Assembly (NCBI RefSeq): GCF_900497805.2
Contig: NW_020946557.1
Coordinates: forward strand, 5,508,833-5,572,832
Reading direction: 5' to 3'
From: Vombatus ursinus
Taxonomy: Eukaryota > Chordata > Mammalia > Diprotodontia > Vombatidae
DNA: 64,000 nt
Below the pieces are notes generated by a model. The model was given only the letters and a program-made list of their open reading frames with translations. It was not told the DNA's origin and did not search any database. Numbering within the stretch: the first letter of the stretch is position 1; each line of letters begins with the position of its first letter. The translations under genes were made by a program, and so were the position numbers. Below are positions 20,645 to 32,034 of the stretch, one piece after another.

Positions 20645-21625
20645 TAAAAACCTAAATTTCAAAGAGGCAAGGATGATTTAAAATTTACAGGAAAACTTCA
20701 GTTTAATACATATTTTATGGAAAGCTTTTGATAAGGACTTCCTATCTTTTTATTTTTCTCACATATTTCTCCATTGATTTCAGCACACATCCACTTCTAA
20801 GACATTTAACTTTGTATTTTGGTTAAAAAATGGACACATTTTGGCTTTCATTTTGCATAAATGTATGAAATTTACATATTACAAGGCCACTGTCTCCTTA
20901 TAGATTTCCTGAGAAATTGAAATTTGAAAGAAAATCAGAATTAGTCCCCTAGAAAACAAAAAGCCACTTTATAAGCTCAACAAGGACATGTGAGAAATTA
21001 CATGAAAAGAAGCTGTATGGTATGAACTAGGTTGTGTTTTAGGAATTCCTTCCACATCATTTGCCATGCCACTGGATGGATAATGCAAAAATGAGGACAG
21101 ATCTTGGTAATGTAGATTTCCTGTGAGAATGTGTCTAGAGGAAAGGCTAAGTGACAGGCACAGAGAAGGGTGGGGGCAGTATTCAGGAGGCTATACAAAG
21201 GTTAGGCAGAAAAATGAGGCAGGAACTAGGCTGAAGTACCTAGCTAGCTTTAAGCCATGAGAGATAGCTGGGATCTTTCCCAGGAATCTCTTACAATTAT
21301 AGAGGTTTCCATTTCACTGCACCTTTCAATAGCATGGCTCAGAAGTTTCTAGGTGCCCCTACCAGAATGAGGGAGGACCAGTAGCAGGAACATACAAGGG
21401 TGGGTGAAGTGGCAGACTATACTGATGAGGAGGTTCAACTTCCTCAAGCTAGGAACCCTCCTAGTCAAATAAGAGCAAAAGTGCTATAGCCTCACAGTAT
21501 AAGGAAGCTTTGCTAGAGCTAAGGTCTCCTTCATCTTCTTTAAGTCAATACTATCTAATTTGTCTACTAGGTTTGAGGCCAGGGAACTGCTAATAGGTCA
21601 CTGGGTTGAGGTTTCATGGAATACA
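20645..21625. other. Unassigned
   Basis: No gene or named repeat seen. Confidence 0.3.
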
Positions 21626-21633
21626 ACTGTTCA

Positions 21634-21935
21634 ATAAATTTATGATGATGATGATGATGATAATAATAATAATAATAGTAATAGTTATCATTAATATAGT
21701 GCCAATTATATGCCAGCACTGTGATAAGTACATTACAAATATTATCTCATTTGATCCTTGCAATAATTCTGTAAGATAGATGCTATTATTATTCCCACTT
21801 TACAGTTCAGGAAACTGAGGCAGACAGAGGTTAAGTGACTCACCTAGAGTCACATAGCTAGTAAGTGTCTGGAACCCGATTTGAACTCAGGTTTTCTGAC
21901 TCTAGGTTCAATGATCTGTGCACCTAGCCACCTAG
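21634..21935 (-). repeat. THER1/MIR SINE, near full length, with GAT/AAT tail
   Basis: Minus-strand SINE. Its 3' tail is the (GAT)n(AAT)n run at 21640-21680. It then shows 'attatctcatttgatcc', 'ggaaactgaggcagacag', 'gtcacatagctagtaagtg' and the head at 'acctagccacctag'. Well preserved for the family. Confidence 0.85.
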
Positions 21936-22150
21936 AAATAATACTTAGCATTTGTATAGTGCTTTAATATTTGCTAAGCATTTTATAAATATTATTTCAT
22001 TGAATACTCATGGCACCCTGGGAGGTAGGTATGCTGCTATTAGAACCATTTTGCTGATGAGGAAATTTTAATAAGCCCAGCTTGTAAATGTGTCTGAGAC
22101 TAGATTTGAATTCAGATCTTCCTAACTCTAGGTCCAATGCTTTCTCCCTA
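21936..22150 (-). repeat. Second THER1/MIR SINE, directly abutting
   Basis: 'cttagcatttgtatagtgc', 'attatttcattgaatac', 'ctgatgaggaaatttt' and 'gatttgaattcagatc' follow THER1 in the same orientation as the copy to its left. Confidence 0.8.
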
Positions 22151-22151
22151 A

Positions 22152-22250
22152 ATACACATGTGCATGCATACATACACACATATGCACATATATGTACACT
22201 CTACATATATGTATATATATATACATGCATATATGTATATACACACAGAG
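22152..22250. repeat. TA/CA-rich microsatellite
   Basis: Mixed 'acatacacaca' and 'tatatgtatata' repeats. They inflate open frames on both strands. Confidence 0.85.
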
Positions 22251-22635
22251 GAGAACTACTGATTATATATTACCAACCTTTGCTAGGAGTATTTCAAGCC
22301 TTGTCAAGAAACCATCATTCCTATGTTGTAAGTGATGGTCCAAAATCCAGAATTCTTTTCTTGGGTATTGTCCTTTTAACCAGCTATCCCTTCCTAAATT
22401 GGTCTTCTGAATCCCTGTTATTGGCAGCAGTGATAAAAACACCACATGTGGCATAAAGTTTTCTTTTTTTCCTTTTTTAACATCTATTTTTCTTTTATTT
22501 ATTTTAAAATTTTATATCAATGTTCTTTTTTGTTAAGATTACTGTCATTTACTAATGACTCACCTATCCTTCCATAGAAACTTCCTTTGTAATACATAAA
22601 TACCATTAAGTAATACAAATCAACACATTCATCAT
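22251..22635. other. Unassigned
   Basis: No gene or named repeat. The 122-residue frame ending near 22456 starts in SINE sequence, crosses the microsatellite and shows no domain. Confidence 0.35.
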
Positions 22636-22639
22636 GTGT

Positions 22640-22757
22640 TCTTCACCCAGTCAAATGTAAACTTCCTGAAGGCAGAAACTGTCACACTTTTATCTTTTTA
22701 TCCCCAACTGGTAGCATATAATACATGTTTTAAAAATGATTGTTGATTAACTGATAT
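22640..22757 (+). repeat. L2 LINE, 3' end
   Basis: 'gtaaacttcctgaaggcag', 'tatctttttatccccaac' and 'tgattgttgattaactg' match the L2 terminus. Confidence 0.75.
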
Positions 22758-23210
22758 GATAAAATATGTATGTCTTATTCTGTATAAATAGTCTACCGCC
22801 TCTCTGGTGACAGGTAGAATGCATGCTTCACCATTAATCCTCTGAAGTTCAAATAATTCATTGCATTGATCAGACTCTCTTCCAACAAGTTGTCACTCAT
22901 GCATTTATCAAAATTTACAAGATTCCTTGAAAGATATCGAATCAGAGACAACCTTATTCTATGACAATTTGATCATTAATGTCAAGAAAGTTATAATGCA
23001 AGTTGCCATAGCCTATTCAGTATATTCCATGTCATGAAAGAGAGATAGGATAGAGTTCAAATTGAAGAGGAATTCTCTATAGATGATCATTGAGATATCA
23101 TCTTGTTTTGGGATAAGAAAGTGACATTGGGCATGCCCCAGAAAGTTTTGACCTTCCTGTATTAGATAAATAGATTCATAATTTTTTAAAAAAGCAAATA
23201 GATAAAGAAT
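22758..23210. other. Unassigned
   Basis: No gene or named repeat. The 75-residue minus-strand frame at 23013-23240 has no recognisable domain. Confidence 0.3.
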
Positions 23211-23211
23211 A

Positions 23212-23320
23212 TATGTATATATACATATATGTATATACATATATTACATATATGCTTTTGAGTGGTTTTCTATATCTATATGTGTCTAGTCTATATGATA
23301 TAGTATATATATTACATAAA
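23212..23320. repeat. TA-rich microsatellite
   Basis: 'atatgtatatatacatata' repeats and derivatives, ending beside a T-run at 23329-23336. Confidence 0.85.
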
Positions 23321-23328
23321 CATATAAT

Positions 23329-23412
23329 TTTTTTTACTGAGATAGGTTTATTGGGAGAGTTTACTCACAAGGCTAGCCCTAGGCAGTGATAGGACAGTAG
23401 TAGATTTCTGTA
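23329..23412 (-). other. Short polyadenylated retrocopy end (candidate)
   Basis: On the minus strand a non-repetitive ~65-nt sequence ends in 'cccaataaacctatctcag' followed one base later by an A-run. That is a canonical AATAAA signal about 10-12 nt before poly-A. It could be the 3' end of a severely 5'-truncated processed transcript, or of an LTR-type transcript. The source gene cannot be identified. Confidence 0.35.
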
Positions 23413-23607
23413 CCAAGCCATGCATGTATGTATATATGCAATATCTATAGTCTATACCTACAGACTCACAGATATAGATATAGAAAACCACTTAAAAAGC
23501 CTAACCATTCCCAAAATTTAAAAAAAACAGGTGGATAAAAATTACCTATGACCAGATTCATATATATGATTATATAGACAACCTTAGATTGTGTCTAGCA
23601 GTAGACT

Positions 23608-23608
23608 A

Positions 23609-23639
<31 letters not shown>

Positions 23640-23660
23640 TGATAGATAGATAGATAGATG
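23608..23660. repeat. (GATA)n microsatellite
   Basis: Two runs of 'agat' repeats separated by 'atg'. It is not associated with a HAL1-like element, unlike the arrays at 44, 45.6 and 57 kb. Confidence 0.95.
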
Positions 23661-24379
23661 TGTTTTTGTATGCATGTATATATTTATATAGACATTGCAA
23701 ATTAAAAATTACTTAGGAACAGAATTAAATAGAAGGAGGAGAGTGGTCTAAAATGACTTTAAAAATTGCTTGACTCCCTTAATGGCCTGAAACTTCTCCC
23801 TGAAACAAAGGTCAGGAAAAGATAATGAAGCTAATTCTGCAAGTGTTTTGGGATGGCTGTGAATCATGGAATATTACCAGCTCTGAAGAATTAAAAAATT
23901 AGGAGCATGGACAGCACATGGTGAGTATGATCAGGCTGCAATGCATAATAAATATGGAACCACAAAAAAGAACCAGAGCACAGAATGCTATCAAAGACAC
24001 ATAAGAACAAAAAGAGGATGGACTTGTTACAAGGTGAGAACAAGAGAAAACTGATGAACAGTTCATTATGCTCCACTGGCTTATTAGATAACAAAATAAA
24101 GCAGAGCCTGGGCCAGAACTGTCTTTACTGATGAGGAAAATTGAGTGAATCAATAGCCTTCTGACCAGAAAGGGTCATAGATGACATCCTTGGCACCAAG
24201 CCTACTGACCACCCCAAGCTGCATATGTCCAAAGACTCAGCCGCATCTCCTTATAATTTTCCACAATCACTGGAGGGAAACAAATCAGATCAGTGTCCTT
24301 GATAGGGTAGAGACTAAAATTAAACAACTTCTTCACCTCCTTTAAAGTTCATTCAGTGTCCTTGGCTACTGTGACAGTC
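23661..24379. other. Unassigned
   Basis: No gene or named repeat that I can support. The minus-strand frames at 23891-24153 carry no domain. Confidence 0.3.
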
Positions 24380-26665
24380 TACTGAATTGTGGTTGGTAAA
24401 TACCTCTCCTGCTTCTGTCAAAATTCATATGATTTGGATGTCTGTAGTGAAAAGCTATGTAGGAGAAAACTCTTCTTTTTATCATCCACCTACTCTGCAC
24501 TTTCCCATGTCTTCATCCTGCTCTGTCCTCTCATGTCATTATGCCTTCTGGCACTCACATTCTACAGTTAACAGATTGGCTTTCATCATAGGTTTCTAAC
24601 TTATGTAGGTTATTTTTATCTTATTACAGTCACCAAAACCTGTCCCCAACCAACCCAGTGTCTTCCTTGTCCACCCGCCCTAGCACTAGATGCACCTTCT
24701 CTCATTTCTCCCTGTACCCTAATTCTCTTATATAAATACTCTAGGCTAGAAGGAGAAATAAATCCCTTCTTTCCTCCCCACTGCCATGGCCAAACCATCC
24801 CCTTTCTATTATTACTCAGCAAACCCTCGTACCTCAAGATATACCCTATTCCAATTCCAGAGGCATTTATCTACTGACCTCTTGGTCATTTGTCCTCTTT
24901 TTTTCCAATACTTGACCCATAGCCTTCCTTTCCACCTCAACCCTTGATCTTAAAATTGAATACACATGTTAATGTCATATGAAGCACAAGACTTGCTTCC
25001 CAGTTCATGGGCCTATTCAACTCTCATAACCTGTATTTTCAATCCATCTTAGCTACAGAGATGATCACATCTCATTATTTTCAACAATGATTACACCTCC
25101 AAAACAGTACTCCAAAATTGGTCTACCTGACCACAACCCACTGTCTTTTTTTTTTTTTGTTCTGTGTTTCACTTATGTTAGACCTAAACCTAGTTTAAAT
25201 CTTCACTGCAAGCCCCAGGCTCTCTTGCTCTCCCTGCTTTTGCCATACATCACATCTGCTATGAACTCACTTTCCTTGTATCAGAATCTTGATGTAGTTA
25301 ACAAGTTTAACTTTGTTTTCCCCTTATTGTGGATTTCTTACCCCTTTTTCATATTGCTACTCATCCTTTCATATCACATCCTCACCCACAACTCAAACCC
25401 GGATTACCTCCACTGATGTCTTTCTGTGTTTCTATTGATAGCTTACAATAATGCTGGGGGAAGCGACACTAGTTTATTGACAAGACCCACTACAAATGTG
25501 TAATATCTAATCTCAACCAGGCCTACACTGCCACATATCGATGTCATTTCTCTGCTTACCAATCACACCATCCACAAAGTAAGTTCTAAATCTCCTCTCC
25601 TGAAGCTATCCCTACCGTCTCATCACTTCTCTTTCATTGATCAATTTCAAACCATCTATCATGAGCTCCTTCTTTTTCCTAAATCTGTACATCAAATCCC
25701 CTTTTCTGTTCTCTTTGTTTCTAATTTCGGAGTAAAAGTGGACTTTCTCCCCAAGGGTAAGTCTTCTTCTATCTGTGCCCTTGATTTTTATGCCTTCCAC
25801 TCTTCTCAAGGAGTTTATCCCTTTGAGCTTTACTTCTCCCTTTCTGATTTCCAGATTCTCTTTAACCAGTAGATTCTTTCCTACTGCCTACAAACATATT
25901 CAGATCTCCCTGATCTAAAACAAAACAAACAAAAAACAAATTCCAATTGACCCGTGAGATCATATCCTCAATATAATGTTCTTCCCTTAACAAACGTCTA
26001 CGTAAAGCCGTCTATACTCATTTACATCTCCACTTTTCAATCTCTTCCCTTTCTGCTTGACTGAAGCTGCTTTCAATAAGGTTATTAATAATCTTTATTG
26101 TTAAATACAGTGGACTTTTATTAGTTCTCATCCTTCTTGACCATTCTGCACATTTAACAGTATTAACCAAACTTTCCTCCTAGATACTCTATCCTTCCTA
26201 GACTTTTATAACACTATTCTCTTTGATTTTTCCTTCTACTTGCCTGACCACTCCTTCTCAGTTCTGTTTTGTCTTTTACTGAGGTATCTTCCATATCCCA
26301 TCTTCTTTTTTGTGGATGGAACCAAAGTTCTGTCCCAGGCCCTCTAGTATTCCATATTAATACTCTTTCTCTTTAGTGATCTCATGAGCTTCCAGGGTTT
26401 CAAATATCATCTCAATAAAGGTGCCTCCAGAATCTACATACCTATTCCTCATCTCTCTCCTGAGTTCCAGTACCACATTACTCACTAGCTAGAGGACATC
26501 TCCACCTATTTACCATACAGACATTTCTAACTGAACCTGTGCAAAACAGAACTCATTATTGTCACCCCTAAATCTCACCCTTCTTATTTCTGTCAAAGAT
26601 ACTATTCTTCCAGTCATCCAGGTTTGCACCCTAGAGTAACCATAAATACTTCACTTTCAGTGTCC
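24380..26665 (+). repeat. L2 LINE with endonuclease and RT remnants
   Basis: Unusually long L2. The endonuclease end is visible as 'IGLPDHNPLSFFF' near 25110-25155, the family's SDHNPLSF block. The RT follows: 'gttattaataatctttattg', 'ttctcatccttcttgacc', then 'tctgtcccaggccctctag' (the QGSVLGPLLF block), then a decayed ADD region near 26420 ('ccagaatctacatacc'), then 'ctgtgcaaaacagaactcat' (the SKTEL block). Many stops. It ends near 26665 without the L2 3' UTR. Confidence 0.82.
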
Positions 26666-26669
26666 AAAA

Positions 26670-27100
26670 CAAGGGTGGTAATAGACCCACCTCACATTGC
26701 CACTGTCAGATCACATCTGATATAATGTACTCAGTTGTAGGGACTACCTTTCAGGAAGGACATTGTAAAAATGGTAACATTTTTTCCAGGATAAAGGATA
26801 TAGAGGATAAAGAATATAGTTAGGGCATGCGCTTGCCATATGAGGATTATTTGAAGGAAGTCGGATGAGTAGTCTGAAGAAAGAAGACTCTGGGGTAATA
26901 TGACAGGAAACTTCAAATACTTTAAGAGCCATCATGTGGAAAAGACATAAGACCTGTTATGCTTCTCCCAGAAGATAGAACTAGAGGTAGCAAAGAGGCA
27001 GATCTCAATTCTGTGTAAAATTTCTGTTCAGGTATGAATTGGAAAAGACATGTCTACTAATCAACACAGGTGCTAGAAGGAGGGGAGGACTGGGTTAGAG
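26670..27100 (+). repeat. L3/CR1 LINE, RT end and 3' region
   Basis: 'cagatcacatctgatataatg', 'gaaggacattgtaaaaatgg', 'gcatatgaggattatttg'-type sequence, 'agaagactctggggtaat' and 'aaatactttaagagcc' follow the CR1/L3 consensus closely. It abuts the L2 with no obvious spacer. Confidence 0.85.
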
Positions 27101-27104
27101 TCAG

Positions 27105-27295
27105 GGTAATATAGTACCGAGAGTACTAGATTAAGTGCCAAAGCTAAGTTCTGTTAACATACTTTCGGTTTGTTCAAGGGGAAATCACTTTCCATTTCTT
27201 GTCCTCAGTTTCTTCTTTCATGAAGTAAGGGGGATTGGATTAGGTAGTATCTAAGGAACCTTCCAGTTCTGATTCTAAGAGAGTGTGTTAATTTC
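27105..27295 (+). repeat. MIR3 SINE, nearly full length
   Basis: From 'gagagtactagattaagtg' through 'cctcagtttcttctttc' to the diagnostic tail 'aaggaaccttccagttctg'. Confidence 0.8.
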
Positions 27296-27299
27296 ACTT

Positions 27300-29580
27300 A
27301 ATTCAAAATGTTCTTCTCACTTACTTTGATCATAATACAATCTATTCAGCAGGCAGCAAACTCTCTTGGATTCTACCTAATTTTAAAGTTGGCATTTGAA
27401 TATCAAGCAGCATGTTGTGTTATAGTCATAGTTGCGTCTTACTTCTTCTGTTCTTAGATGGAGTTTACCTACTTAATTCCCAGAAACAAACATTTTAAAA
27501 AGAGGCTAAGGTAAATTTGAAAACTTATACAAGACAATAACATTGATATATTTTAGTAGAAAAGGAGAGGTGCTTGCCAAGAGTCTGAGGAGAATTTACT
27601 TTCATGTATGAGAAATGGAATTATACTTTGTGAGCAAATTGTATTTGGCAGCATGAAGAAATGTGAAATTTTCTAAAACCCTCCCCCCCCTCCACTTTAT
27701 TTTTCCTTCTATCTATAGCCAAAGCTTACTGGCCTAATACCAACTCAGACATCTATGAAAAGAAAATGTGGTGGATTTTTCCCCTGTTGCCATTGGCTAA
27801 TTTCATTATACTTCCCTAAGGCATGTGCACATTTGAGATAACACACTCTCCAAGTCACAAGGCTTCGGAAGCATTTATTTCAGTAATTCAGATCTAATTG
27901 CATAATTATTAAATCTAATGCTAGGTTTTGAAACACTGTTAAGTAACAATGCCTGCCTTTTCCTAAAGCATTACTTTTGTTCGTCAGGGGTGAAAAATCC
28001 ATTATTGAAATCTCTGCATGCTCATTTCCCAGCAAGTTGTATGATCATTTGGGTTGGGGGAAGGATTGGTCTTAAGTTTCTCAATGTTTAGGGCCACCTG
28101 TCAGCCAGTCCCAATTAAAAACAGTGCCTGATTAAATGACTCTCTCTAGGGCCATTTGGGAAGCTTCATTAGTACTTCAGTTTATGACCACTGAACAAAC
28201 CAGATAGCCATAACTCCTGACAATTTCTGGAGGCCCCATTTGGGAACACAGGATAGTGGGGAACATTTTTGCACACTTACAAAGTTTTGATTTCATGAAT
28301 AATACACGAGGAATGACCACTTTTGATTAGAGTGGCCTGCGAATGGACACAGGTGCAAAAGCTATTTGAGAAAAAGCCTATTGGAGGAGAGGCTAGAACT
28401 TAATAACAGAGGAGATCTCTCCCTTGGTACTCCCATCTAATCATGTGGCCCTGTGAAACCTGGCTGAGTGCTCACCACTACTTTTTGATGCTTTCTGGGT
28501 AGATTGAGAATGTAAGGAATAGACAGATGGAGAGAAAGAGAATAAAAGACATGAGAAAGGCTCTGCTTTTCGATTATTACACACGTCAAAGATCCCTCTT
28601 GCATGAATGCAGCCAAAGACTCTGAAAGCTCTCAGTGTCATTTGGCAGAAGATGATACTCTACTCTTCACCAAATATCTGCTTATTGTGTCACTCGGCAC
28701 ACTTTATTAAAGCTTTGAGGGTTTTGCCTTCTCATTCCTGCTTTCAATGACAGCAAAGAGGTTCAAATATTTAATATGAAAAAAAAGGATTTGAGCAATG
28801 ATTTACAGTACTTGCCCATGTCTAAGATGGTTCATAGGATATTTTTTTTAGTTTGCTTAATGGAAAATGTTGATATTTTGAGAAATAAGTATCTCACTAC
28901 TGTTAGGGGTGAAGCTAAGTTTTTTTTTTCTTTCTTTCTTTTTTTTGAATTTGCAAAGCACTAGGTTTTATCAATAATTTTAAATTTATAGTTACTGTGA
29001 AGAAAAAGTCAATGAATGAGTATATTTTCCCTGCTATTAAGTCCCTTCTGAATAATGTACTTTGAAAATAAGCTATAAATAAGATTTGGCATATCCTATA
29101 TCCCTTTATTATGTAATGATGGCTTTGATAGCAATTCTTATCATCAAAGGAGTTAGGGTGAAAATTGCATAAGACTGCCAGAAAATTGGGAACTCCTTTA
29201 GAAAACATAACTATGCCCCTTCCTACAAGGCAGCAATGAAATATTGAGCAGAGAAAAGTGGTGTGGAATCATCACTGAACAAATAGATAATGCCCCTGGT
29301 ATGACATGAGAGGAGAAAAAGTATGGGAGTAAAGCTGAAATAAAACACACACATACACACAGACTTATATTTGTTTAGATTGACAGTTTGTTTTATGATG
29401 GGTCCACCCTCTCTTTAAAGTAATTCCTATTCAGTTTATAGTAGATTGGTATACAATGAGGTCAGTCACAACAAATCAATTCTGCATGGATTGCATTTTA
29501 GCTCTAGTCATATTTCTCTGGGAAATCTTGCCAGAATCAGCTGTTCATTTGGTAGAACATTGATTTCTCCTCCCTTCCCC
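27300..29580. other. Unassigned; possible conserved noncoding block
   Basis: No interspersed repeat is recognised over 2.3 kb, which is striking in this window. About 27830-28340 is complex and contains several homeodomain-like sites ('gcataattattaaat', 'ccattattgaaat', 'caattaaaaaca'). The open frames here are short and domain-free. A conserved noncoding element is a reasonable guess only. Confidence 0.35.
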
Positions 29581-29585
29581 CCATG

Positions 29586-29586
29586 T

Positions 29587-29638
<52 letters not shown>

Positions 29639-29640
29639 TC
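29586..29640. repeat. (TC)n microsatellite
   Basis: An almost pure CT run of about 50 bp. The open frame at 29446-29661 reads it as Ser-Leu repeats and is not a gene. Confidence 0.95.
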
Positions 29641-29644
29641 TTTT

Positions 29645-30100
29645 TCATCTTTGAACCCTAACCTCCCCCCATTTTTCTCCTTCCTTGTCTCTTTCTTTCT
29701 CATCATTTGATTATATAATTGTTGGAGTTTAGCCCGTTAAGGCAAATAGTACCAGTAGAAAATGGTCTCTCCACAGGCTAACAATCACTATTATTAAATA
29801 AGAAAATCCTTCCCATAGTTCTTATATGGAAAGCTAATAATTTTTAAGCAAAATCTCATTCCAATCAATACCATTCCAAAATTAGGTGCTATTAAAATTG
29901 TTTCACTTTTCAGGGGACAAGCCATAGTCATAGTACACTTTACCTGGTCAAAGCAACTTTCTTTCTTTTCTTTTTTTTTTTAACAAAGAATGATTCTGAA
30001 TTACTGTCAAAACATTCATTAAAACATCTCTGACTTACCACCAGGCAGCTACAGTATGACCAAACTAATATGTGTAGTTTTAGATTCACCTATCAATCAT
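29645..30100. other. Unassigned
   Basis: No gene or named repeat. T-rich run at 29966-29982. Confidence 0.3.
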
Positions 30101-30104
30101 TCAA

Positions 30105-30345
30105 AAGTCAAGCATTTATTAAATGCCAGGAACCTCCCTAGGTACTGGGGGTGCAAAAATGGAAAAGAGATAGTCTTTACCAGCCAGGAGCTTACATTCT
30201 ATCTTGGGTCAGTCCTGGCATCAGGAAGTAGTATATAAAGAGACTATCTACTTGGCTTTCAGATCTTCTCTGGTCAATTTAATTAAATCAACCAGAAAGC
30301 ATTTATCAAGCACCAACTTTGTACAAAGCAGAGCCTAGGTTGTTA
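30105..30345 (+). repeat. Two fragments of the old 'catttattaa..tgccagg' repeat
   Basis: 30108-30205 shows 'agcatttattaaatgccagg', 'ctaggtactgggggtgc' and 'ggagcttacattctat'. 30285-30345 starts the same chain again ('aaagcatttatcaagc', 'accaactttgtaca'). L2/MIR-associated ancient repeat; family name uncertain. Confidence 0.5.
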
Positions 30346-30349
30346 TTTA

Positions 30350-31255
30350 TTGCTGTAGAGAAGTGGGACAATGGTTACCAGTCTTTTGACCCTTCCCCAA
30401 CTACCTAGTACTTACTATTTGTGAAGAGAGCTTGATGAAGAGAGGCTCAAATTTTTCCTCACTGGCATTTTATTCAACTGTACTTCAAATGAGGAAGTAG
30501 AACCTTGAGAATACCCTACTACCGCTCATCCCAAAGCAGGAATGTTATGACAAGAACTAAAATGGACTTCAGATCATATTTAATCAAGTGACTCCCTCAA
30601 TCCCATAAACCACTGGGAAACATTCGTAAGCAAAACTAACAAAATGAAATCTGGTAAGGAAAATTATAAAACCCTGAATATGGTTAAAAAGACACAAATA
30701 AATAAACATACAAGTAAATGCACACATATTCACACAAATGAATATACATGAACAAAAACTTCCTGAGTACAAAATGGTAGGGGGGGATGTCTTAGCTAAA
30801 CAACAATTTATGTGAAAAAATGCTGCAATGACAAGTTCATTATGAATTAATACATCAACATGAAAAAAAATGAATGCATACTTAGGCCACAGTAATTGAA
30901 GGATGGTGCATTCCACCTCAGTACTCCCTTGACCAGACAATAGAATACTGCATCCATTTCAAAGCAACATATCTTAAATATTGTTAAAAAAAAAAAAAGA
31001 AGAAGAAATACTGACACATCAGGGCACTTTCAAGCAAAAAATTACCAGGTTTGTGAAAGGACTGGAAATGAGTCCATGTGGCTATTGATTGAGATAATTG
31101 GGAATATTAGGGTTTAGAAGAGATTTAGTTGGGACCTATTCTTTTATTCCTCTAGAGGACTTAGGACTTCTATCTCCATATGTCCCAGAATTCTCACCTT
31201 GAAAGATGCCTTCATTACCAATGTCCAGCAGCCTTCTCAACCTGAAAGATCCCTC
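30350..31255. other. Unassigned
   Basis: No gene or repeat that I can name. The 118-residue minus-strand frame at 30584-30940 has a Cys/Phe/Ile-rich composition but no recognisable domain, no conserved start context and no neighbouring exon signals. I read it as chance. Confidence 0.35.
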
Positions 31256-31259
31256 CACC

Positions 31260-31590
31260 CCTGCAGCCCCTTCTTCTGATTAATCAGTTGTTCCTAGAAT
31301 CTCTATTTTGAGATAGGGCCCAGGCCAATAATGTGCACTCCTTCAGTCCTCTAAGAGGTCCATTCCTGACTCCCCAGACTTCCTACCACATCCTCTATGT
31401 TGCCCTCTCAAACTTCCCCCCTCCACTTTTAAGATTCTTTTTATGTCTTATCTTCCTCCATTAAAATGTAAATACCTGGAAGACTGAAACTGACTTTCTT
31501 TTTTTTCTTTTGTTTTTATTCCAAGTGCTAATCTCATTATCTGGCATATCATAATAACCTAATAAATGTTTCCTGACTTTTTGACTTGAC
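31260..31590 (+). repeat. L2 LINE, 3' end
   Basis: 'gaggtccattcctgactcc', 'tgtaaatacctggaagactg', 'ctggcatatcataataacc' and 'taataaatgtttcctgac' follow the L2 3' terminus. Confidence 0.75.
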
Positions 31591-31599
31591 ACCATAGCT

Positions 31600-31840
31600 C
31601 TTTTCAAATATTTAAAGGGTTACCACATAGAATAATCATTAGATTTGTTCTTCTTGGCCAATTTGACAAAACTGGATGAACTGGGGGAAATATAGGGAAA
31701 AGATCTCTAGAGAATGTCTAAAGAAGTAGAGAGATGGCTATTAGGGAAAGTCTTCAAGTATATAATAGGTAGTCATTTTGGGAGCTGATGTTTTAAAGGG
31801 GATTAATATGGTTTGGACTAGTTGACTTCTAGGTCAACTA
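31600..31840 (+). repeat. L3/CR1 LINE, 3' end
   Basis: 'aaatatttaaagggttacc', 'agaatgtctaaagaagtag', 'gggagctgatgttttaaag' and 'ggtttggactagttgac' match a degraded L3/CR1 end, directly behind the L2 end. Confidence 0.6.
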
Positions 31841-31929
31841 GAAAATTTAGTTACTCAGTGGTTCTTGGAAAACTTGTGCTGATCTAAATGATACCTCCTT
31901 GTAACTTTCAGCCAATGGAATATTACAGA

Positions 31930-32030
31930 CCAAATATATTCCCTTTTCTACATGATGGCCCTTCCAACATTTGAAGAAAGGTATAATATCTTCCCTTGGT
32001 CTTCTCTTCTGCCTGCCACAATGACATTGA
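31930..32030 (-). repeat. L3/CR1 fragment, opposite strand
   Basis: 'gatggcccttccaacatttg', 'gaaaggtataatatcttccc' and 'ggtcttctcttctgcc' match the reverse complement of the CR1/L3 block seen in forward orientation at 26880-26950. Confidence 0.65.
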
Positions 32031-32034
32031 CTAT

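Noticed and set aside
22088-22456. 122-residue open frame
   Set aside because: It begins in THER1 sequence, runs through a TA/CA microsatellite and ends in unassigned DNA.
23608-23660. Direct-repeat array as a possible CRISPR or satellite
   Set aside because: Units are 4 bp with no spacers: a plain tetranucleotide microsatellite. The same applies to the arrays at 44, 45.6 and 57 kb.
30584-30940. 118-residue minus-strand open frame
   Set aside because: No recognisable domain, skewed composition and no exon or splice context. A frame of this length is expected by chance in AT-rich 64 kb.
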